This document shows positions 1 to 6,300 of a stretch of DNA of 10,493 bases, in pieces (position 1 is the first letter of the stretch; every line of letters begins with the position of its first letter). The translations under genes were made by a program, and so were the position numbers. The notes under the pieces were generated by a model. It was not told where the DNA came from, made no database searches, and worked only from the letters and a program-made list of their open reading frames with translations. The DNA is from Acetobacteraceae bacterium (GTDB lineage Bacteria; Pseudomonadota; Alphaproteobacteria; Acetobacterales; Acetobacteraceae), in contig JADGHI010000095.1 of assembly GCA_019689515.1 (NCBI GenBank), forward strand, positions 1 to 10,493, given 5' to 3'.

Positions 1-487
1 CCCCGATCCCGCCCACCGGCAGCACCGGCGTCCCCTTCGGCAGCACGGCGAGCAGCGCCTTCAGCACCGCGGGCGAGGCGGCCTCGGCCGGGAACAGCTT
101 GAGCGCGTCGGCACCGGCGAAGAGCTGCGCGAAGGCTTCGCCGGGGGTGAAGAAGCCGGGGACGGCGATCAGGTCCGCGGCCTTCGCCGCGCGCACCAGC
201 GCCGGGTCGGCATGCGGCGTCACCATCAGCCGCCCGCCCGCCCGAGCGACCTCGGCCACCTCCTCGACCCGCGTCACCGTGCCGGCCCCGACCAGCGCCC
301 GCTCCCCGAAGCGCGCGGCGAAGCGGCGGATGCTCTCGAACGGCTCGGGCGAGTTGAGCGGCACCTCGAGGATGGCGATGCCCGCCGTGACCAGCGCCTC
401 GCCGACAGCCTCGGCTTCCTCCGGGCGCAGGCCCCGCAGGATGGCGACGAGCGGGCAGCGGGCGAGCCACTCACCAATCGGTGTCAC
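1..487 (-). CDS. dgoA: 2-dehydro-3-deoxy-6-phosphogalactonate (KDPGal) aldolase, C-terminus cut by window edge
   Basis: The first 162 residues of a class I aldolase that splits 2-dehydro-3-deoxy-6-phosphogalactonate into pyruvate and glyceraldehyde 3-phosphate in the cytoplasm, the last step of the De Ley-Doudoroff pathway. The reading shows the KDPG/KDPGal aldolase landmarks in order: PLVAILRGLRPEEA near residue 12, EVPLNSPEP at 41-49 (catalytic Glu41), VGAGTVT at 66-72, MVTPHADP at 88-95, VPGFFTPGEAF at 109-119, ALKLFPAEA at 128-136 (Schiff-base Lys130), and PVGGIG at the edge. The NSP after EVPL is typical of the galactonate rather than the gluconate branch. Family length is about 205-210 residues, so about 45 are missing. 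The GTG start is chosen because GGAGG (496-500) lies 8 nt upstream; no ATG fits. It overlaps the dgoK 3' end by 17 bp, so the two genes are co-transcribed. Confidence 0.93.
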   Translation of the reverse strand, partial: MTPIGEWLARCPLVAILRGLRPEEAEAVGEALVTAGIAILEVPLNSPEPFESIRRFAARFGERALVGAGTVTRVEEVAEVARAGGRLMVTPHADPALVRAAKAADLIAVPGFFTPGEAFAQLFAGADALKLFPAEAASPAVLKALLAVLPKGTPVLPVGGIG

Positions 488-1370
488 CGAGGCATCCTCC
501 GATCAGGGCAAGGCCAAGCGCGGCCGCATCGGGGTCGTGGATCCGATGCGGGATGCCGAAGGCGCCGAGCGCCCGGGCATAGAGCGCGACGAGCGACTCC
601 GTGCCGGCCAGATGGATCGGCGGGGCCACGCCCGCCTCCAGCGCCGCCGCGACCTCGTGGCCGATCAGCAGGCCGGAGAGGTAGGATTCCCCCTGCTCCG
701 GCGGCAGTTCCCCCATCAGCGCCTGGGTCCGCACGCCGAAGAGGTGGTGCAGCAGCCCGCCTTTCTGGCGCGCACGCGCCATGCCGCGGTCGAAGGCGCC
801 GGCATGCGGCGGCGCCTCGGTGTCCATGGTGCGGGCGAGGATGGTGTGGGCGGAGAGCGCGGCTAAGACCTGGCCCGTCATGTAGGGGGCGAACCCCGCG
901 ACCCGCCCCTCCCGGATCCGCACCCATTTGCAGTGGGTCCCGGGCAGGCAGAGCGTCGCTTCCGGCGCCTCCCCGATCGCGCCGAGCAGGCCGATGATCT
1001 TCGTCTCCTCGCCGCGCATCACCTCCGGCACGCCGGCGGGGTCGCACGTCGTGAGGCCCGGGACCAGCCGCACCCGCGCCCCCTCGAACGGCACCCGGAT
1101 GGTGGCGCCGGCGATCTCCGCCGCGCCGGCCGGGCAGGCAAGGTAGGGCGCCTCCACCCAGCCCTGACGACTGCCAACCATGCCGCAGAGCAGCACGCGG
1201 TCTTCCCCGGCCGCGATCCAGTCGCCCACCGCCTCGCGCAGCGCCGCAGGGAAGCCGCCCGGCGGGACGGTCATGATGCCGCGCTCCGCCTCGCGCCGCT
1301 CGCGCACCGTGCCGTCCGGGGCCAGACGGTAAGCGCGAAGGCTGGAGGTGCCCCAGTCCACGCCGATCAT
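471..1370 (-). CDS. dgoK: 2-dehydro-3-deoxygalactonokinase
   Basis: A 299-residue cytoplasmic kinase that phosphorylates 2-dehydro-3-deoxygalactonate with ATP, giving the substrate of the aldolase encoded next to it. Length matches the family (E. coli DgoK is about 290). Diagnostic segments are IGVDWGTSSLRAY at the N-terminus (the ASKHA-fold phosphate loop), GMVGSRQGW at 63-71, PEVMRGEET at 115-123, LCLPGTHCKWVRI at 140-152, APYMTGQV at 161-168 and LSGLLIGHEV at 231-240. The ATG at 1370 is chosen because MIGVDWGT aligns directly with family N-termini. The reading frame stays open upstream to about 2138, but that part is antisense to the propeller gene and has no kinase similarity. Only a weak AAGGG-like Shine-Dalgarno is visible. 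It is the first visible gene of the dgo operon and is divergent from the propeller gene, with a 109-bp spacer. Confidence 0.94.
   Translation of the reverse strand: MIGVDWGTSSLRAYRLAPDGTVRERREAERGIMTVPPGGFPAALREAVGDWIAAGEDRVLLCGMVGSRQGWVEAPYLACPAGAAEIAGATIRVPFEGARVRLVPGLTTCDPAGVPEVMRGEETKIIGLLGAIGEAPEATLCLPGTHCKWVRIREGRVAGFAPYMTGQVLAALSAHTILARTMDTEAPPHAGAFDRGMARARQKGGLLHHLFGVRTQALMGELPPEQGESYLSGLLIGHEVAAALEAGVAPPIHLAGTESLVALYARALGAFGIPHRIHDPDAAALGLALIGGCLGDTDW
496..500 (-). promoter_or_regulatory. Shine-Dalgarno sequence for dgoA, inside the dgoK 3' end
   Basis: On the minus strand GGAGG precedes the GTG at 487 by 8 nt, the ideal spacing. It sits inside the last codons of dgoK and decides the non-ATG start of the aldolase. 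Confidence 0.75.
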
Positions 1371-1479
1371 GCCCGCGACATGGCCCTTGCCGCCGCCCGG
1401 CGCAACCGATCCTTGCACACAGGGACGGGAGTGCGAGACTGTGTCCGGGGCGCGGAACGCCCCGGGGGAGGAAACGAAG
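1371..1479. promoter_or_regulatory. Divergent spacer between dgoK and the propeller gene; probable promoters and operator
   Basis: These 109 bp must carry the promoters for dgoK (minus) and the propeller gene (plus), if each is transcribed from here. A perfect 6-bp inverted repeat, ACACAG (1417-1422) and CTGTGT (1439-1444), with a nested GCAC/GTGC pair (1415-1418 and 1431-1434), could be an operator. TTGCAC at 1413-1418 resembles a -35 box but no convincing -10 follows, so no promoter is assigned. The operator reading is inference. Confidence 0.4.
1445..1465 (+). promoter_or_regulatory. GC-rich hairpin abutting the propeller gene's ribosome binding site
   Basis: CCGGGGCG (1445-1452) and CGCCCCGG (1458-1465) form a perfect 8-bp stem with a 5-nt CGGAA loop. 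The right arm shares its last two bases with the Shine-Dalgarno tract GGGGGAGG (1464-1471), which lies 8 nt before the ATG at 1480. Such a stem could restrict ribosome access or act as a 5' mRNA structure. The pairing is seen in the sequence; the function is inferred. Confidence 0.45.
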
Positions 1480-2730
1480 ATGAGGGCAGCACTTCTGGCG
1501 GGTGCCGCTGCGGTCGCGCTCGGCCTCGCTTCCCCGGCGGCGACGGCGCAGATCGTTGTGTCGGGCAACGACAACAAGCGCACCCTGGTCAACGGCGTGA
1601 ACACGCTGCTGCAGAACCCGCGGCCCGACACGGTTGCGATCATCGACCTCAACGGCCGGACGCCGCGGCTCGTGGCCCAGGTGGAGGCACCGCACTCGGT
1701 CGTCGGCCCGCCCATGTCCGTCGCGGTCACGCCGGATGAGCGCCTCGCCCTGGCCTCCTCCGCCGAGAAGATCGACCCCGAGAACCCGCGCCGGACCATC
1801 CCCGACAACCGCGTCTCGGTGATCGACCTGCGCGCAAGCCCGCCGCGCGTGGTGCAGACGCTCGAGGTCGGCAGCGGCCCCGCCGGCATCTCTATCAACC
1901 GCGCCGGCACGCTGGCGCTGGTCGCCAACCGCATGGCCGGCACGGTGAGCGTGCTGCGCATCCGCGACGGCCAGGTGAGCGTGATCGGCACGGTCGAGAT
2001 CGGGCCGGCGAACAGCGGCGTCAGCCACGCGCAGTTCACGCCGGACGGACGCCACGCGCTCGTCACCCGCGACGGCGACAGCTTCATCTCGGTGCTGCGC
2101 ATCGAGGGCGAGACCGTCACCAAGCTGAACCAGGACATGAACGCCGGGCTGCGCCCCTACGGCCTGCACGTCTCGCCGAACGGCAACTGGGCGATCGTCG
2201 GCAATGTCGGGCGCGCGAGCGCGGGCAACACCGGCGACATCGAGACCGTCAGCCTGATCGACCTGACGCGCGAGCCCTTCCGCGTGGTGGACACGGTCTC
2301 GGTCGGCACCACGCCCGAGGGCGTGATGGCGAGCCCCGACGGCCGCCATGCGGTCGTCGTGGTGCACAACGGCACCGGCCGCCGGATCGGCGACCCGCTG
2401 CGCGGCCGCGCGGAGGTGAAGCTTCTGCGCATCGACAACAACCGCATCCGCGTGGTGAGCGCGGCTCCGGCCGGCGACTGGGTGCAGGGCATGGCCTTCT
2501 CGCGCGACGGCCAGACCCTGCTCATCGGCAACATGGCCGATAAGACCATCGGCGTGTACCGCATCCAGGGCGACCGCCTGCGTGACACCGGCCAGCGCAT
2601 CGCCGTGGACGGCGGCCCGGCGGCGTTGCGCACCGCCGAGGTCGCGCCGCCGCCCGCGCCGGCGGCGCGTCGGGGGGCGGAACGCCGGTCCGGGGCGGCG
2701 GCCCCCGCAGCACCGTCACAGCCTCGGTAA
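1480..2730 (+). CDS. Secreted YVTN/lactonase-like beta-propeller protein
   Basis: A 416-residue protein with a Sec-type signal peptide (residues 1-23, hydrophobic Ala/Leu core, cleavage likely after ATA before Gln24), so it acts in the periplasm. The body is a repeated propeller pattern: VAVTPDERLALASS (81-94) with VSVIDL (112-117), ISINRAGTLALVAN (137-150) with VSVLRI, AQFTPDGRHALVTR (184-197) with ISVLRI, LHVSPNGNWAIVGN (229-242) with VSLIDL, VMASPDGRHAVVVV (282-295) with VKLLRI, and MAFSRDGQTLLIGN (338-351) with IGVYRI. These resemble blades of the YncE/YVTN and 7-bladed lactonase families. The tail (389-416) is low-complexity Ala/Pro/Arg. The ATG at 1480 follows GGGGGAGG at 8 nt and begins the signal peptide. 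Being next to dgo genes, it might be a sugar lactonase, but propellers of this kind have many roles and no catalytic residue can be assigned, so the activity is unassigned. Confidence 0.8.
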   Translation: MRAALLAGAAAVALGLASPAATAQIVVSGNDNKRTLVNGVNTLLQNPRPDTVAIIDLNGRTPRLVAQVEAPHSVVGPPMSVAVTPDERLALASSAEKIDPENPRRTIPDNRVSVIDLRASPPRVVQTLEVGSGPAGISINRAGTLALVANRMAGTVSVLRIRDGQVSVIGTVEIGPANSGVSHAQFTPDGRHALVTRDGDSFISVLRIEGETVTKLNQDMNAGLRPYGLHVSPNGNWAIVGNVGRASAGNTGDIETVSLIDLTREPFRVVDTVSVGTTPEGVMASPDGRHAVVVVHNGTGRRIGDPLRGRAEVKLLRIDNNRIRVVSAAPAGDWVQGMAFSRDGQTLLIGNMADKTIGVYRIQGDRLRDTGQRIAVDGGPAALRTAEVAPPPAPAARRGAERRSGAAAPAAPSQPR

Positions 2731-2746
2731 TCGGCGGCCGACCGGG

Positions 2747-2781
2747 CGGGGCGGGGCTTCGACGGATCCCAGCCCGCCCCG
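2747..2781 (+). terminator. Hairpin after the propeller gene, possible terminator
   Basis: CGGGGCGGGGCT (2747-2758) pairs with AGCCCGCCCCG (2771-2781), an 11-bp stem with one bulged G and a 12-nt loop, beginning 17 nt after the TAA stop. No U-run follows, so termination may be Rho-assisted, or the stem may only protect the 3' end. Confidence 0.4.
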
Positions 2782-2871
2782 CAGCCGACGGGCGCATTTG
2801 CCTGGATGGAATGGTGGGGCTCGCCCGCCATCGGCCGTCTCCGCGCGGAAATTCCGGCTCCACAGCACGGG

Positions 2872-2895
2872 GGCGCGCGAGCGGATGCGCGCGCC
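2872..2895 (-). terminator. Hairpin after the GAF gene, possible terminator of the minus-strand operon
   Basis: GGCGCGCG (2872-2879) and CGCGCGCC (2888-2895) form a perfect 8-bp stem with an 8-nt loop, about 58 nt past the GAF stop codon when read on the minus strand. It lacks a U-tract. Apart from this and the hairpin at 2747-2781, nothing recognisable was found in the convergent spacer 2731-2952. Confidence 0.33.
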
Positions 2896-2952
2896 GATCT
2901 CCACCGCCGCTCTCGCGCCGTGTCCGCCGTCGTGGGGCCGCCTTGCCCCCGT

Positions 2953-3570
2953 TCAGCCCTCGCCGCGGCGCACCGGCAGTCCGGTAGTGTCGATGCCCGC
3001 GAGCCAGGCGGGCCCGCCCTGCGCGATCCAGACCGCGGCGGCGAGACCGGCGAAGGCCCGAAGCGCGGCGAGATCGCGCTCCGAGAAGGCGCCGCGCGCG
3101 GCGTTGGCGCAGATCAGCACGCCGAGATAGTCACCGCGCCAGAGCAAGGGCGCGAAGATCGCGGAGCCCGCGCGGAAGCTCTGCAGGATCTTCACGAAGG
3201 AGGGATGCAGGGCGGTGTCGCGCAGCAGCAGCGGGCGGCGGGAGCGCGCGACCTCGCCGGGGTGGCCGAGCGTGATCTCGACCAGTTCGTGGTGCTGCCG
3301 GGGCGCGAAATTCACCGGCGCGACGATCATGTGGTGCGTGCCTGCGGGCGGCACGCGCATGAACGCCGCCGCGGCGACGCCGACCGCCGGAGGCGGCGTC
3401 TCGCGGAAGGCGTCCGGACGACGCGCGGCCGCCGGATCGCCGAGCATCGGCGCAACGGCCCGCGTGATGACCCACAGCGCCTCCTCCGGCCCCTCCGCCG
3501 CACCAGCATCCACGGCGAGACGCGCGAGAGCAAGGAGGCAGTCCTCCGCATCGAGGCGGCGATCCGTCAC
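2953..3570 (-). CDS. Small GAF-domain protein
   Basis: A 205-residue soluble protein with a single GAF-like domain and no output domain. An N-terminal helix (about 5-45) is followed by the GAF core: HHMIVAPVNFAP around 79-90, a conserved HPGEVARSRRPLLLRD stretch (102-117), GSAIFAPLLWRGDYLGVLICAN (135-156) and GAFSERDLAALRAFAGLAAAV (160-180), the usual closing helix. GAF domains bind small molecules such as nucleotides or aromatic ligands; which one here is unknown. The GTG at 3570 is preferred because it makes a 4-bp GTGA overlap with the deacetylase stop, matching the next junction. A GTG at 3627 would add 19 residues, mostly Ala/Gly/Arg, without a visible Shine-Dalgarno. It is the last gene of the ligase operon. 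It may sense the substrate or modulate a partner, but this is inference. Confidence 0.72.
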   Translation of the reverse strand: MTDRRLDAEDCLLALARLAVDAGAAEGPEEALWVITRAVAPMLGDPAAARRPDAFRETPPPAVGVAAAAFMRVPPAGTHHMIVAPVNFAPRQHHELVEITLGHPGEVARSRRPLLLRDTALHPSFVKILQSFRAGSAIFAPLLWRGDYLGVLICANAARGAFSERDLAALRAFAGLAAAVWIAQGGPAWLAGIDTTGLPVRRGEG

Positions 3571-4466
3571 GACGACGGCGCCCCGTTCCCCGCCGCTGCT
3601 CTGCCTGGCGGGGGCGGCGGCACGCACCGCGCGAAATGGGCGGCGATCTCCTGGCGCGTGGCGATCCAGGCGCCGCCTCCCGCGCGAATGTGCTTGATCA
3701 CCCGCGCCAGCGCACCGATCCGCCCGGGCCGGCCGATAATGCGGAGATGCACCCCGATCGAGAGGATTTGCGCCCGCTCCGGCTGCTCATGCTTCATCCA
3801 CTCGTAGGACTCGATCGCGTAGTCGGCCCATTGTGCGGGCGTCAGCGCCGGCGCCTGCCACAGCTTCATGTCGTTGGTGTCGAGCGCGTAGGGCAGCACG
3901 ACGATCGGCGGCGCGACCTGCGCGTCCCAGGACGGCCAATCGGCGCCGTAATCGTCCATGTGGTAGAGGAAGCCCTCCTCGGCGAGCAGCCGGCGCGTCT
4001 CCGCCGTGTGCAGGTAGCGGGAGAGCCAGCCGACCGGCGGGCGCCCGACGCTGCGCGCGATCGAATCCCGCGCCCGGCGGATGAAGGCACGCTCCTCTTC
4101 GGCGTCCAGGCGATGCTGCGGAACCCAGCGCCAGCCATGCGCCGCGACCTCGTGGGGGCTGGCGGCGAGGCGCGCGGCCAGCGCAGGCGCGCGCTCCAGC
4201 GCCAGGGCGGCGGCGGTGAAGGTGGCGCGGACGCCGAATTCCTCCAGCAGGCGCAGCACGCGCGGCGCGCCGGCCTCGATGCCGTAGCGGTAGTTGCTCT
4301 CGTTGCCGAAATTGCGGAAGCCCGGCTTGAGGGCCATGCCCAGCTCGTCCACCGGCTCCGCGGCGCGGTCGCCGTCCGCGGGCGAGAGCTCCGCCCCCTC
4401 CTCCACATTGACGACAAAGGAGACCGCGAGCTTCGAGCCGTCAGGCCAGGACGCGCAGACGCTCAT
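3567..4466 (-). CDS. PuuE-like polysaccharide deacetylase family hydrolase (NodB/CE4 fold)
   Basis: A 299-residue cytoplasmic hydrolase of the NodB-fold group that includes PuuE allantoinase. Matching segments are FVVNVEEGAE (17-26) in place of the metal-site TFDDG motif, FGNESNYRYG (53-62), VRATFTAAALALERAP (79-94), HEVAAHGWRW (105-114), DDYGADWPSW (171-180), LPYALDTNDM (191-200) and LRIIGRPGRI (241-250), then WIATRQEIAAHF (267-278). In zinc CE4 enzymes the HxxxH pair binds metal; here the first His (110) is kept and the second position is Trp114, as in the metal-independent PuuE type. It probably hydrolyses an amide or ring C-N bond rather than a polysaccharide. The ATG at 4466 overlaps the ligase stop as ATGA, giving translational coupling. 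No ureide-pathway genes adjoin it, so an allantoinase role is not supported. Confidence 0.85.
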   Translation of the reverse strand: MSVCASWPDGSKLAVSFVVNVEEGAELSPADGDRAAEPVDELGMALKPGFRNFGNESNYRYGIEAGAPRVLRLLEEFGVRATFTAAALALERAPALAARLAASPHEVAAHGWRWVPQHRLDAEEERAFIRRARDSIARSVGRPPVGWLSRYLHTAETRRLLAEEGFLYHMDDYGADWPSWDAQVAPPIVVLPYALDTNDMKLWQAPALTPAQWADYAIESYEWMKHEQPERAQILSIGVHLRIIGRPGRIGALARVIKHIRAGGGAWIATRQEIAAHFARCVPPPPPGRAAAGNGAPSS

Positions 4467-5884
4467 GGCGCGGCGGCGTCCGGCAGGCCGCGCCGATCCA
4501 ACAGGCGCACCGGCTTCTGGCGGGACTCGATCCCGGTCAGCGGCGCGAGACGGCCCGGCGGGCAAAGCTCGACCTCGAGGGCGACACCGAGGCGTTCGCG
4601 CAGCAAGCGCCGGACGCGCTCGGCAAGTGTTGCGTCCGCCGGGTCCGCGGTCGTCTCGGCCATCACCGTCATGCTGTCGCGCCCCTCGGGATCGCGCTCG
4701 ACGCGGCAGAGGAACTCGCCGACGAGGCCGGGCACCTCCGTGAGGATCGCGCCCACCGCATGCGGGAAGACATTGATGCCGCGCAGCTTCACCATCGCGT
4801 CGCTGCGTCCGAGGAACCCCTCGATGCGCCGGAAGGGCAGCCCGAGGCACGAGGAGGAACCGCGCCGCCAGCGCGTCACGTCGTGCGTGTTGAAGCGGAT
4901 CATCGGGTAGATGTCGTCCTTGAACAGCACGGTGACGACCATGTCGCCCGCCGCACCCTCTGCCGCCGGCACGCCGCTGTCCACGTCGAGCAGTTCGAGG
5001 ACGTGCGCGTCCTCCATCACGTGCAGCCCGTCGTGGTCGGGGCCCTCGGCGGCGATCAGGCCGGTGTCGGCGACGCCGTACCAGTCGAACAGCTCGGCGC
5101 CGCCCCAGGCGGCGGAGAGCGCTTCCCGGTCCTCGCGCCCGATATGGCCGCAGATCATGCGGATGTGGAGGTCGCGGCCGGGCAGCACGCCCGCCTCCCG
5201 CGCCACGCCGGCCAGGTGCCTGATGTAGTCGGCGAAGCCAACGAGGACCGTCGCGCCGAAGCGGCGCATGAGCGCGACCTGCTGCGCCGAGCGGGTCTCG
5301 ATGCCGGTGCCGGCGGGGAGGAACAGCGCCCCGGTCCAGTGCGTGACCGCCTCGCGCACATAGTGGCCGCCATTGACCATGCCGTGGCCATACACCGAGT
5401 GCACGACGTCGGCGTCGGTCAGGCCCTGCAGGAGGTAGGCGCGGGCGAGCATGAGGTTCTGCACCTCGCGCCCGCGCGGGCCGAAGGGGATGGTCTGAGG
5501 CGTGCCGGTGGTGCCGCTGGTGGTGTGGACGATGAGCGGCGGACGGGCCTCTGGCGGGTAGGTGTCGCGGCCGTGGAAGTCGCCGAGCGGCGGGGCGCGC
5601 TCGATCGAGGCCATGATGTCGGACTTGTCGAAGACCGGCAGCTTCGGGAGGTCGTCGAGGCCGCGGATGTCGCCGGGCTCGATGCCGTGCGCGGACCAGA
5701 GACGGCGGTAGAAGGGGATGCGCCAGGCGCGGTCGAGGCAGCGACGGAACAGCGCCTCCTGGTGCGCGCGCAGCGCCTCGGCAGAGCGGCCGCGCCAGCG
5801 GGCGAGGAAGGCCTCGCCGATCGGGAACTCGTCGTGCAACGGCGCGGCATCGAGCGCGAGCAGATAGGGCGGGGCGGCGCTCAT
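4463..5884 (-). CDS. Phenylacetate-CoA ligase-like adenylate-forming enzyme
   Basis: A 473-residue member of the PaaK branch of the acyl-adenylate superfamily, which activates a carboxylic acid with ATP and transfers it to CoA. Landmarks are RIPFYRRLW (55-63), the P-loop TSGTTGTP (122-129), the YGVADTG motif (269-275, the YGxTE equivalent), YPMIRFNTHDVTR (326-338), the hinge GRSDAMVKLRGINVFP (359-374) and a C-terminal lysine at 457 (SRQKPVRL). Length is slightly above the usual 430-450 of PaaK. Asp273 replaces the Glu usual in this motif. The ATG at 5884 lacks its own Shine-Dalgarno but overlaps the stop of a mini-ORF that has one (5881-5922). It heads a three-gene operon and is divergent from a Liv-type importer. 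PaaK homologues act on many aryl and other acids, so phenylacetate is only one option; no other phenylacetate-pathway gene is visible. Confidence 0.88.
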   Translation of the reverse strand: MSAAPPYLLALDAAPLHDEFPIGEAFLARWRGRSAEALRAHQEALFRRCLDRAWRIPFYRRLWSAHGIEPGDIRGLDDLPKLPVFDKSDIMASIERAPPLGDFHGRDTYPPEARPPLIVHTTSGTTGTPQTIPFGPRGREVQNLMLARAYLLQGLTDADVVHSVYGHGMVNGGHYVREAVTHWTGALFLPAGTGIETRSAQQVALMRRFGATVLVGFADYIRHLAGVAREAGVLPGRDLHIRMICGHIGREDREALSAAWGGAELFDWYGVADTGLIAAEGPDHDGLHVMEDAHVLELLDVDSGVPAAEGAAGDMVVTVLFKDDIYPMIRFNTHDVTRWRRGSSSCLGLPFRRIEGFLGRSDAMVKLRGINVFPHAVGAILTEVPGLVGEFLCRVERDPEGRDSMTVMAETTADPADATLAERVRRLLRERLGVALEVELCPPGRLAPLTGIESRQKPVRLLDRRGLPDAAAP

Positions 5885-5922
5885 GCACGGGCCCGGAGCA
5901 TGACTGCGGCGGTGACGTCCAC
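5881..5922 (-). CDS. Candidate 13-residue leader mini-ORF upstream of the ligase
   Basis: On the minus strand GAGGAGGG (5931-5938) is followed after 8 nt by a GTG (5922) opening a 13-codon frame, VDVTAAVMLRARA, whose TGA overlaps the ligase ATG as ATGA. The ligase start itself has no Shine-Dalgarno, so ribosomes could be delivered by coupling through this peptide. No run of one amino acid is present, so classical attenuation is not indicated. Translation of the peptide is inference; the strong site with correct spacing and the exact start/stop overlap are seen. Confidence 0.4.
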   Translation of the reverse strand: MDVTAAVMLRARA

Positions 5923-5923
5923 C
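5911..5923. promoter_or_regulatory. Candidate operator A, imperfect palindrome GGTGACGTCCACC
   Basis: The arms GGTG and CACC face each other around ACGTC, 27 nt upstream of the ligase ATG and overlapping the mini-ORF start. It shares GGTGACG and a CACC arm with the site at 6177-6199. Operator function is inference; the 7-mer is GC-rich and could recur by chance. Confidence 0.3.
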
Positions 5924-6176
5924 TGGGGCGCCCTCCTCGGCCCGGCAGCATGGCAGCGCCCTTCGCCGCGGACAATCGCATCCCGCCGGGCCGACCCAAC
6001 GCCGGCCGGGACGTTCTCCTCCTCTTCGACGCTGCCCCGGCATAGCCCAGGCGTTCACCCCCGCCCGTCCGCCGCACCAATCGCGTGTGGACGCGGTGGC
6101 TCCCCCCGTCGCATCCTGATTCACGACTCGCGGGGTGCCCCGGCCAGCCTCGCGCGGTTTCGCTGCTTGCCGGGTG

Positions 6177-6199
6177 GGTGACGCGTTGCGGCGTTCACC
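6177..6199. promoter_or_regulatory. Candidate operator B or stem-loop upstream of the binding-protein gene
   Basis: GGTGACGC (6177-6184) pairs with GCGTTCACC (6191-6199), eight pairs with one bulged T and a 6-nt loop, about 100 bp before the binding-protein start. Its right arm with the preceding G is the 10-mer also found at 6050-6059. It could be a regulator site or a 5' mRNA hairpin. Confidence 0.33.
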
Positions 6200-6300
6200 T
6201 GCACGGAGGACGACGGGCATGGTGCCCTCTCGCCCGCCGGCGGGCGCGTGGCCGCCGGAACGCCCGACCGGAAGACAAACAACAGGGAGCGAACTGGGCC

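Larger units (their letters stand above)
5885..6300. promoter_or_regulatory. Divergent control region between the ligase operon and the Liv-type ABC operon
   Basis: These 416 bp separate the two start codons. They hold the mini-ORF (5881-5922), two related palindromes (5911-5923 and 6177-6199), a direct repeat GGCGTTCACC (6050-6059 and 6190-6199) and a well-placed Shine-Dalgarno plus ATG at 6205-6221. The start of the binding-protein gene is preceded by AGGGAG (6284-6289) at 11 nt. No consensus sigma-70 promoter could be picked out. No gene with recognisable homology lies here. Confidence 0.5.

Noticed and set aside
1413..1441. A sigma-70 promoter starting at TTGCAC.
   Set aside because: No acceptable -10 hexamer follows at 16-18 nt.
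1371..2138. Extension of the dgoK frame upstream as a longer N-terminus.
   Set aside because: The extension is antisense to the propeller gene, and family alignment places the start at MIGVDWGT (1370).
4760..6181. A 473-codon plus-strand open frame opposite the ligase.
   Set aside because: The opposite strand carries all ligase motifs in order; the plus-strand translation is Arg/Ala/His-rich with no domain.
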